From: an uncultured Collinsella sp.
GTDB lineage: Bacteria > Actinomycetota > Coriobacteriia > Coriobacteriales > Coriobacteriaceae
Assembly: GCA_905213265.1 (NCBI GenBank)
Contig: CAJMHR010000049.1
Location: forward strand, 1-11,967
Reading direction: 5' to 3'
Length of the DNA: 11,967 nucleotides
Of this stretch, positions 6,149 to 11,967 are shown piece by piece. The notes under the pieces were generated by a model. The model had not been told where the DNA came from, did no database searches, and was given only the letters and a program-made list of their open reading frames with translations. How positions within the stretch are numbered: position 1 is the first letter of the stretch; each line of letters starts with the position of its first letter. A program made the position numbers and the translations under genes.

Positions 6149-7765
6149 ATGAAGAAGCTGTACTTTAACGGCGACTTTGTTCCCATGACCGGCGAGGGCG
6201 ATACTTTTGAGGCCCTGCTGGTTGCAGACGACGGCACCATCGCGTTTACCGGCTCGCTCGAGGAGGCTCGCGCTCAGGCAGAGGATGCCGAGGAGATTGA
6301 TCTCAACGGCGCCTGCCTTATGCCCGGTCTGATTGACCCCCACAGCCACATCTCTGGCTGCACGCAGTACATCGTGGCTGCCGACCTTAACGGCGCGGCG
6401 GATTTCGATGAGATCGTCGAGCGTCTGGCTGCCTTTGCCGAGCAGCGCGGCATTGGCGAGGACGGCGTGATCATGGGTGTTTCCTACGACCAGAATTCCC
6501 TGGCCGAGCATGAGCACCCTAACCGTCACGTGCTCGACCGCGTGAGCGAGACCATTCCGGTTATCGCCGTCCACGCTTCGAGCCACATGGTTGTTGCCAA
6601 CACCAAGCTGCTGGAGCTTGCCGGCATTACCGCCGAGACTCCCGATCCCGAGGGCGCTCGCTACGGCCGCGAGGCCGACGGCACGCCGGACGGTTACTGC
6701 GAGGAGCCAGGCGCTATGTGGCCGGTCTTTGCCGTGATTCAGCCGCGTCAGAAGATGGACATGGACGTCATGATCGGCGAGATGCAGGACATCTACCTGG
6801 AAAACGGCATCACCACCTGCCAGGAGGGTGCTACCACCGCCGACTTCGCAGCGCTGTTCTGCGGCCTTGCGAACAAGGGCCTGCTCAAGATGGACGTCGT
6901 GAGCTATCCCATGTACGGCGAGGATGTCGACAAAATCTTGGCCGACCACGAGCCTTTTGTCTCGCAGGACTACACCGGTCACTTCCGTATCGGCGGCCTC
7001 AAGATGTTCTTTGACGGTTCTCCCCAGGGTCGTACGGCGTGGATGACCGAGCCCTACACTCCCGGCGATGAGGGCGAGGGTTACTGCGGTTATGGCACCA
7101 TGACCGACAAGGCCGCGTATGACTTTATGCGCAAGGCCATCGACGGCAATCATCAGCTGCTCGCCCATACCAACGGCGATGCGGCTGCCGACCAGTACCT
7201 GCGCGTGTACAAGCGCGCGCTGGAGGATTCGCCTAATCCCGATAAAGCGAGCCTGCACCCGGTCATGATCCACTGCCAGACTGCCCGCCGCGATCAGTAC
7301 GAGCAGATGGCCGAGATCAACATGATCCCGTCGATTTTCGCCAGCCATATCTGGTACTGGGCCGACGTGCATCTTAAGAACTTCGGTCCCGTGCGCGGCG
7401 GTCGCGTGTCTGCCTGCCATGACGCTCTGGAGTGCGGCCTGCCGTTTACCTTCCACACCGACACGCCGGTGCTGCGCCCCAATTTCTTTGAGGCTGTGTG
7501 GTGCGCCGCCAAGCGCGTCACCAAGGGCGGCGCTCAGCTGGACGAGAATCAGAAGATCAGCGTGTACGAGGGTCTGAAGGCCATCACGGTCAACGGCGCT
7601 TTCCAGTATGGCGAGCTCGACCGTAAGGGCACGCTCGAGGCCGGCAAGCTGGCCGACTTCTGCATTGTCGAGAAGAACCCGCTCAAGATCGAGCTCGACG
7701 AGGTGCGCAACCTGCGCGTTCTCGAGACGGTCAAAGAGGGCGAGACTGTCTGGACGCGCAAATAG
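6149..7765 (+). CDS. Amidohydrolase-3 family (YtcJ-like) metal-dependent hydrolase
   Basis: This 538-residue cytoplasmic enzyme has no signal peptide. It shows the amidohydrolase superfamily fold markers in order: an N-terminal beta-sandwich strand region; metal-binding HxH in GLIDPHSH (His65, His67); HASSHMVVANTKLLELAGI (142-160); EGARYGREADGTPDGYCEE (168-186); GLKMFFDGSPQGRTAW (283-298), with Lys285 a possible bridging ligand; HTNGDAA (His340); MIHCQTA (His375); FHTDTPV (Asp438); and the closing KGTLEAGKLADF strand. The YtcJ/AepA-like group hydrolyses amide or N-formyl bonds, but specificities are mostly unknown. The Shine-Dalgarno GAGGAGGAG lies inside the last codons of MFS1, with a 3-bp gap between genes, indicating coupled translation. 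The 3' end is marked by the terminator at 7796-7833. Function with MFS1 on one compound is inferred. Confidence 0.92.
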   Translation: MKKLYFNGDFVPMTGEGDTFEALLVADDGTIAFTGSLEEARAQAEDAEEIDLNGACLMPGLIDPHSHISGCTQYIVAADLNGAADFDEIVERLAAFAEQRGIGEDGVIMGVSYDQNSLAEHEHPNRHVLDRVSETIPVIAVHASSHMVVANTKLLELAGITAETPDPEGARYGREADGTPDGYCEEPGAMWPVFAVIQPRQKMDMDVMIGEMQDIYLENGITTCQEGATTADFAALFCGLANKGLLKMDVVSYPMYGEDVDKILADHEPFVSQDYTGHFRIGGLKMFFDGSPQGRTAWMTEPYTPGDEGEGYCGYGTMTDKAAYDFMRKAIDGNHQLLAHTNGDAAADQYLRVYKRALEDSPNPDKASLHPVMIHCQTARRDQYEQMAEINMIPSIFASHIWYWADVHLKNFGPVRGGRVSACHDALECGLPFTFHTDTPVLRPNFFEAVWCAAKRVTKGGAQLDENQKISVYEGLKAITVNGAFQYGELDRKGTLEAGKLADFCIVEKNPLKIELDEVRNLRVLETVKEGETVWTRK

Positions 7766-7795
7766 CTTTGTCATGGCATAGGCCATAGACGCTAA

Positions 7796-7833
7796 AAAGA
7801 ACCCGTGGCTGCAGGGGCGGCCACGGGTTCTTT
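7796..7833 (+). terminator. Intrinsic terminator of the MFS1-amidohydrolase operon
   Basis: AAAGAACCCGTGGC (7796-7809) pairs perfectly over 14 bp with GCCACGGGTTCTTT (7820-7833) around a 10-nt loop. The A-run before and T-run after the stem let it act in both directions, so it may also end the convergent regulator transcript. Confidence 0.9.
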
Positions 7834-7889
7834 GCGCTTAAGCGTATTTGAAGGCTTGCATGGGCACGCGCGATGGGCGCCCACGCCGT

Positions 7890-9722
7890 CTACCGTTTGA
7901 GACCGGCCTCGGATGCGAGCTTGCGGAAGCGCTGTGTGGCCGGAGTGAGGACGCGCTCATCGCTTGGGGCGACGCAGAGCACCAGGATGTGTTGCAGGCG
8001 GTCGCCGGTAAAGCCGACTCGTGTTTCCACGCGGTAATGCACGGCCCCGGTTTGAGCGACATCTTGGGAACATACGGTCAGCAAGAGCCAAGGTCCGTGC
8101 GTGAACGACAGCATCTCGAAGGTGTTCGAGAAGCCGGAGAGCGTGCCACGCCAGAGGCCGTCTTCGACAAGTGCAGCGTGAAGGGTGCGCGTGAGCATGC
8201 GCGCGTGCGAGATATCGAGCTCGCGCTCGGGAAGACCGCCGGCAAGCGGGGCGTCGTCGAGTGCGTGGGGGCATCCAAGCTTCATGAGCAGCAGCTCGAT
8301 GCGGCTGCGATCGGCGTCATCGATGGCATTGCTCAGCACGCAGAGTGGAAGCGTCGTCTTGATGGGGTCGAATGAGACCAGGAAGTCGAGGCTGCTGTGC
8401 TTGGGGTCTGATTCAATCTCGGCGACTTCTGTTTCGGTCAGCACACGCGCGACCCGCATGCAGGGAATGAGCCGCTCAAGTCGATCGCGCGCATAGAAGA
8501 CCTGCTCAATGCCGCAGTTGACCACGAGTCCGACACGCCATTGATCGTGCGAGGACAGGCCGTCCATATACGAGAGCAATAGCATCGCCAGGCGCGTCAC
8601 GTCGGTCTGGTATAGATTCAGCCCAGATAGGCCGGGCGCGTCGCGCAGCACCTCGGACAGGCGCATAAACGAGGCCATGTTTTCGTATCGCACCGTCCAG
8701 GTGTTTTCCTGGGGCAGTGAGATGGCGCGTTCATAGCGCATGTGAGTTTGTCCGGCTTCGATGAGCGCGGCGCAGGGCTTTTCAAGATGAAGCGGCGGTC
8801 GCGTGCCAAAGCGTTCGCCGAGAGCGCAGAATAACTCCTCGGTGAGGCGCGCCGCCTCGGGTGTGGGCTGATATGTGCGCTGGAACTCGGGCGTCCAGCG
8901 GCGCGTGGAGACCGTAAAGAGGTCGCGGATGATGCCGCGCTCGTTGGCGGAGACCTCGATGCCAAAGTGCTGCTCAATGCGGTTGGCGACGTCGTCGTAC
9001 ACAACGGGAATCGCCGAGGTGTAACCACCGACCTCTTTGCCCTTAAGAATGCGCAGGACCATAATCTGCAGGTAGACGGCAAGCTGGTGGCGGGCGTTGT
9101 CGGTATAGAGCGTTCGGCTTTCGCGCTCGACGTATGCGATGAGGTCGTTGAAGAATTGCTCGTTGCCGCCAAAGAGCTGCGGCTCAATGCGGCGCTTCAT
9201 GGCGGTCGACGCGAGCTCAAACAGATAATAGACGACGAAGAATCGGATGTACTCCTCGGGACCCTCGACCGTAATGCGGCGCCCGCGTACGATTTGGGCT
9301 CCAAACGGCGTCATGAGCTCGTTCCATGTGCGCAGGTCGTCTTGGGCCTGCTGTTTGTTGGTGAGGATGGCCCGCGCAAGCGATTCGGTGGTGTATTGGT
9401 GCCGGTAGTCGCAGGTGAGCAGCAACATGCCGCGATAGAAGCGGTCAAGACCGGCGTCCATGGAAAGCGAACGTTCCTTGATGATGTCCGATATCTGACC
9501 GCGCTGCGTGCTGTCGCCATCGATGCGGATGCCGTTGCCGCGCTTGGAGACAATTGCCGCTTGGATGCCCATTTCGTCGAGGAAGGCGTTAGCGGCCCGC
9601 ATGTCGTTGCGGATGGTGCGCTCCGAGCAAGCAAGGGCATCGGAGATATCGACTGTCGGGGTGTAGCCCGCCTGGCCGAGCAGGATTTTAAGCAGCTTTG
9701 CTTGTCGCTGATTGATGCTCAT
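7890..9722 (-). CDS. PRD-domain (BglG/MtlR-like) transcriptional regulator with EIIB-like domain
   Basis: This 610-residue protein has the layout of PTS-regulated DNA-binding activators. A first winged helix lies at residues 5-70, with recognition helix SERTIRNDM and wing KRGNGIRIDGD. A second HTH (Mga-like) lies at about 110-155. Two PRD-like helical modules follow: about 160-265, with RHQLAVYLQIMVLRILKG, and about 310-390, with His312 and His327. An EIIB-like Rossmann unit (about 394-460) has VVNCGIEQVFYARDRL, where Cys403 sits at the usual phosphocysteine position. A degenerate EIIA-like C-terminal region (about 503-610) lacks an obvious GxxxPH active-site histidine motif. Such proteins are normally phosphorylated by PTS proteins, yet no PTS gene is nearby. 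AGGGAG lies 5 nt before the ATG. It is convergent with the MFS1 operon, divergent from MFS2, and has an operator-like site at its own promoter, so it probably controls both transporters. Confidence 0.87.
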   Translation of the reverse strand: MSINQRQAKLLKILLGQAGYTPTVDISDALACSERTIRNDMRAANAFLDEMGIQAAIVSKRGNGIRIDGDSTQRGQISDIIKERSLSMDAGLDRFYRGMLLLTCDYRHQYTTESLARAILTNKQQAQDDLRTWNELMTPFGAQIVRGRRITVEGPEEYIRFFVVYYLFELASTAMKRRIEPQLFGGNEQFFNDLIAYVERESRTLYTDNARHQLAVYLQIMVLRILKGKEVGGYTSAIPVVYDDVANRIEQHFGIEVSANERGIIRDLFTVSTRRWTPEFQRTYQPTPEAARLTEELFCALGERFGTRPPLHLEKPCAALIEAGQTHMRYERAISLPQENTWTVRYENMASFMRLSEVLRDAPGLSGLNLYQTDVTRLAMLLLSYMDGLSSHDQWRVGLVVNCGIEQVFYARDRLERLIPCMRVARVLTETEVAEIESDPKHSSLDFLVSFDPIKTTLPLCVLSNAIDDADRSRIELLLMKLGCPHALDDAPLAGGLPERELDISHARMLTRTLHAALVEDGLWRGTLSGFSNTFEMLSFTHGPWLLLTVCSQDVAQTGAVHYRVETRVGFTGDRLQHILVLCVAPSDERVLTPATQRFRKLASEAGLKR

Positions 9723-9756
9723 GGGGCTCCCTAGGGTCGCGAGAAAGTTCGATTTG

Positions 9757-9768
9757 CCGTATATCTGG
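9757..9768 (-). promoter_or_regulatory. Candidate operator in the regulator promoter
   Basis: The minus strand reads CCAGATATACGG followed by CAAA, aligning with the MFS1 and MFS2 sites. A possible -35, ATGACA (complement of 9785-9790), lies 18 nt before AGATAT inside the site, so the site would overlap the -10 region. It ends 34 bp before the start codon. This position suits autoregulation. Confidence 0.45.
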
Positions 9769-9823
9769 AAAAGAGCGTGGCACCTGTCATGATACGCATT
9801 TTTTATGATGAGTAGGGGAAGGG

Positions 9824-9851
9824 TTGGTTTTAAATCCTTGCCGCATATACG
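9824..9851 (+). promoter_or_regulatory. Candidate promoter of MFS2
   Basis: TTGGTT (9824-9829) and TATACG (9846-9851) are separated by 16 nt. The predicted transcript would start near 9858, leaving a leader of roughly 20 nt before the start codon at 9879. Confidence 0.4.
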
Positions 9852-9852
9852 G
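9841..9852 (+). promoter_or_regulatory. Candidate operator overlapping the MFS2 -10 box
   Basis: CCGCATATACGG is the third copy of the CC(G/A)NAT(A/C)TACGG site, followed by AATG, similar to CAATG after the MFS1 copy. It overlaps the candidate TATACG -10 box. Part of the resemblance to the regulator site could therefore come from the promoter element itself. Confidence 0.45.
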
Positions 9853-9878
9853 AATGAAAAAAGCGGATGGTGATGTGC

Positions 9879-11484
9879 ATGAATCGCGCGGTTTCGAACT
9901 CGGGGATGGAGCCTGCGGCGACTTCTCGTTTGGCGCGACTGGCGCCGCTGATCGTGCTGGCATGCGCTCAGGTGGGTACCTCGGCAGACAACGGTGCGTT
10001 TTCGGTTGCCATGGCCGAGATGATGCGCGTGTTTGGATGTCCGCTCTCGGACGTGCAGATGGCGAGCACGGTCTATTCGCTTATGGCGGGCACCTTTATG
10101 CTTGCGAGCGGTTTGCTCGGCATGGTTATCGGGTGGTGCCGCAACTTCCGTGCCGGATTGGTGCTTGCTGTGGTGGGAGAGCTGCTGTGCGCGTTTTCAC
10201 CGAGCATTGAGCTGCTTATTTGGGGTGGCCGACTGATGGTCGGGCTGGGCGCAAGCCTCATTATCCCTTCGGTACTGGGCATGGTGTCCATGCTGTACGA
10301 AGGCGAGGAGCGCAAGCAGGCATATGGCGTGATTGCCGCATCGGCGGCGCTTGCGACGATTATTCCTATCGCGCTGGGCATTCTGGTCGATATCGCAGGT
10401 TTTCGCGTGACCTTCGGCGTGCTCGCCGCCTATTTTGTCGCACTGCTCGTTGCGAGCGCAAAGCTGCCGACGGGTGGCGGGCTGCACGCGGGCAAGTTTG
10501 ACGCGCCGGGTGCGGTTATTGCCTCTCTGGGATTGTTCGCCGTTATGTGCGGTCTTTCGCGCATCTCGACCTGGGGCGTATTTGCTCCCTTACCGCAGGC
10601 TCCCTTCACGATCGCCGGTATTTCTCCCGCTTTGCCTATTGTCGGCGTCGGCCTGCTATTGCTGGTGATGCTGATTCCGGTCGAGCACTGGATGGAGCGC
10701 ACCCACGGCATAGCGATTTTGCCGTCGAGCTTTGTGCGCAATCCCCACCGTTCGCGCCGGCGTCATCGCCATTGCTCTGCCGTTTTTCTACATGGGCGCT
10801 CAGGGTCTGGTCGGCACTTCGTACTATCAGCTTGTAATTGGCCTTGGCGGCATGCAAACAGCGCTTTTGGGCATCATCTCGGGTGTGCCCATGCTGGTGC
10901 TCGCAATGTTTGTGCCGCGCAAGTTTCCGCAGCTTAAGCCTTGGTCTGTGGTGCGTACGGGCTATGTCTTTATGGCGGCGGCCTGTGTGAGCATGGCGTT
11001 TGGCGTGCGCGCGTCCGAGCTGACGCCCATTATGGTGGTCGGTACGCTCTTTGGTGGCGTGGGCGTTGGCCTGGTGAACTCACAGGCTAACAACATTGTC
11101 GCTTCCGCCGTGCCGCCGAGTGACGCCCAGCAATCGGGCGGCATCCAGGGTGCGGCGCGTAACCTGGGCCTCGCGTTGGGCTCTGCCGCCATGGGTTCGG
11201 TCCTGCTTATCGCCGTCAACACCGGTCTCGATGCGCGTATTGATGCGAGTAATGTGGTCGACACGCAGAGCAAGGCGGCGCTCGAAGAGGTTGTTTATAC
11301 CTACGAGAGTGATGCCGCGTTTACGGCGCGCCTGGAATCGATGGGCGTTGCACCCGAGGCGCAGGGAGAGCTCTTGGCGGACAATGCCGAGGTTCGCGCA
11401 AAGTCGGCGGCCACGGCCTTCTACGTGGTGGCAGGACTTGCCGTCGTAGCGCTCGCAACGACCTTCCCCAAGCAAACCTCATAG
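9879..11484 (+). pseudogene. MFS transporter, DHA2 family, paralogue of MFS1, frameshifted
   Basis: The product would be a 534-residue 14-TM transporter closely related to MFS1. Shared blocks include AQVGTSADNGA, VYSLMAGTFM, IIPSVLG, RISTWG, PFTIAGISPALP, VNSQANNIVA and QQSGGIQ. The frame breaks at CCCC, 10743-10746. Before it the frame reads SFVRNP; after it the homologous sequence continues in the +1 frame (TVRAGVIAIALPFFYMG, matching the QVLAGLAASAITFFFMG region of MFS1). Removing one C restores an uninterrupted protein. Without that, translation yields an N-terminal piece of about 350 residues ending at 10937 with a nonsense tail. No other lesion is visible, so a recent mutation or a sequencing error is likely. 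Start 9879 is chosen for GGTGAT 4 nt upstream; ATGs at 9867 and 9873 are in frame. It is divergent from the regulator. Confidence 0.85.
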
Positions 11485-11500
11485 ACAAACGCCGCCGCCC

Positions 11501-11539
11501 AAACCGCCACGAAGGGGATAGTCCCCTTCGTGGCGGTTT
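11501..11539. repeat. REP-like palindrome, GGGGATAGTCCCC apex, probably also a terminator
   Basis: AAACCGCCACGAAGGGGA (11501-11518) pairs perfectly over 18 bp with 11522-11539 around TAG. Stem and apex align with the element at 11641-11693 (CACGAAGG...GTCCCC). It lies 16 bp after the MFS2 stop and ends in GGTTTT, so it can act as an intrinsic terminator. Confidence 0.75.
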
Positions 11540-11560
11540 TGCTGTTCCGGCCTTCAATTG

Positions 11561-11615
11561 TCTCGATCTGTAACAGCAAGCCCGCTTTTGGTGTCCTAGT
11601 TGTTACAGATTGAGA
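11561..11615. repeat. Inverted repeat TCTC(G/A)ATCTGTAACA with 25-nt spacer
   Basis: 11561-11575 and 11601-11615 are complementary over 15 bp with one mismatch. The AT-richer arms are unlike the flanking REP-like elements. A reverse-orientation GGGACAGG (11625-11632), the complement of the CCTGTCCC apex, follows it without an obvious stem. Confidence 0.65.
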
Positions 11616-11640
11616 TAAATCGCCGGGACAGGCCGCCGCC

Positions 11641-11693
11641 CCGGCCAAAACCACCACGAAGGTGCCTGTCCCCATTGTGGTGGTTTGGACCGG
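11641..11693. repeat. REP-like palindrome, GTGCCTGTCCCC apex
   Basis: Outer arms 11641-11657 and 11677-11693 (CCGGCCAAAACCACCAC type) pair over 17 positions with two mismatches. The inner part is GAAGGTGCCTGTCCCCATT. It shares its CCACCAC arms and its apex with 3637-3676, about 8 kb away. Confidence 0.7.
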
Positions 11694-11711
11694 CTGGACG
11701 TGTGTGCATCG

Positions 11712-11737
11712 AGTGGTATCTAAGTTGAGATACCACT
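11712..11737. promoter_or_regulatory. Perfect 10-bp hairpin in the glmS upstream region
   Basis: AGTGGTATCT and AGATACCACT flank AAGTTG. It ends about 110 bp before the glmS start codon. A possible -10 box TACAAT lies at 11767-11772, without a clear -35. The dyad could be an operator or a leader hairpin. The rest of the 11485-11846 gap holds the palindromes listed separately and no gene; I see no glmS ribozyme core. Confidence 0.4.
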
Positions 11738-11846
11738 TCTGGTATATCAGCTTGCGTTTGCGTGAGTACAATACTCGAACGTTATACGTCTCAGCGCCCC
11801 TTGTGCGTGGACGTCTTGCAGTCACGCGAACGAAGGGATTTATCTT

Positions 11847-11967
11847 ATGTGCGGAATCGTCGGCTACACCGGCTCTGATATTGCAAAGAACATCCTGGTC
11901 ACAGGCCTCAAGCGTATGGAGTATCGCGGCTATGACTCCTCGGGCGTCGCGCTCGAGGTGGGCGAGG
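11847..11967 (+). CDS. glmS: Glutamine--fructose-6-phosphate aminotransferase, 5' partial
   Basis: The first 40 codons read MCGIVGYTGSD... and then MEYRGYDSSGVALE. This is the N-terminus of GlmS, which makes glucosamine-6-phosphate from fructose-6-phosphate and glutamine for peptidoglycan synthesis. Cys2, exposed after removal of Met1, is the glutaminase nucleophile, and EYRGYDSSG is a strongly conserved glutaminase-domain motif. GAAGGG lies 9 nt before the ATG. The gene runs off the right edge. Glutamine amidotransferases such as PurF share the start but not this motif combination. Confidence 0.93.
   Translation, partial: MCGIVGYTGSDIAKNILVTGLKRMEYRGYDSSGVALEVGE

Noticed and set aside
4490..7786. 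A 1098-codon open frame on the minus strand covering MFS1 and the amidohydrolase
   Set aside because: Both plus-strand genes are clear family members with ribosome-binding sites. The antisense product is low-complexity, rich in Gly, His and Asp, and explained by the strong codon bias of the sense genes.
7831..7843. TTTGCGCTTAAGC shared with 2367-2379
   Set aside because: A 13-mer shared by two terminator-adjacent regions; it may be chance or short palindrome reuse, and no further flanking identity is seen.
10743..10746. Programmed ribosomal frameshifting in MFS2
   Set aside because: CCCC is short, no stimulatory hairpin is evident, and MFS1 does not use a shift; mutation or sequencing error is simpler.
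11694..11846. glmS ribozyme/riboswitch
   Set aside because: The leader from the likely promoter to the ATG is too short for the ribozyme and I see no matching core.

Overview
The window looks like a chromosomal segment of a high-GC gut Actinomycetota bacterium, most likely Collinsella or a close Coriobacteriia relative. This is inferred from the strongly G/C-ending codons, the gene content and the hairpin-rich intergenic DNA; no marker gene proves it.

Left part (1-628): no gene can be supported. The DNA is packed with inverted repeats of several unrelated sequence families, including a six-copy TTAGAGAG array, a left arm with two competing right arms, and a 100-nt multi-stem foldback. A perfect hairpin abuts the stop codon of a LarE-family sulfur transferase gene (629-1507, minus). 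A HAD phosphatase (1682-2332, plus) diverges from larE and converges on a LacI-family repressor (2446-3555, minus) across a two-way terminator. The repressor has a plausible autoregulatory operator and diverges from a small four-helix membrane protein of unknown function (3784-4290, plus).

Central and right part (4291-11484): this is the most coherent unit. A 538-residue DHA2-type MFS transporter (4529-6145) is followed 3 bp later by a 538-residue amidohydrolase-3 enzyme (6149-7765). A strong terminator then separates them from a convergent 610-residue PRD-type regulator (7890-9722, minus). The regulator diverges from a second MFS transporter, paralogous to the first, whose frame is broken by one extra C in a CCCC run (10743-10746). 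Upstream of MFS1, of the regulator and of MFS2, and in the same orientation relative to each gene, lies a 12-bp site of the form CC(G/A)NAT(A/C)TACGG. I propose this as the operator of a small regulon in which an orphan PRD regulator controls transport and hydrolysis of an unknown amide-like compound. No PTS gene is visible, which is unusual for this regulator class.

Right edge (11485-11967): a gene-free stretch holds two REP-like palindromes and two further inverted repeats, followed by the first 40 codons of glmS. The two palindromes and the one at 3637-3676 share a GTCCCC-containing apex; a fourth element at 418-452 shares CCTGTCCC at its apex but has a different stem, suggesting a dispersed REP-like element family.
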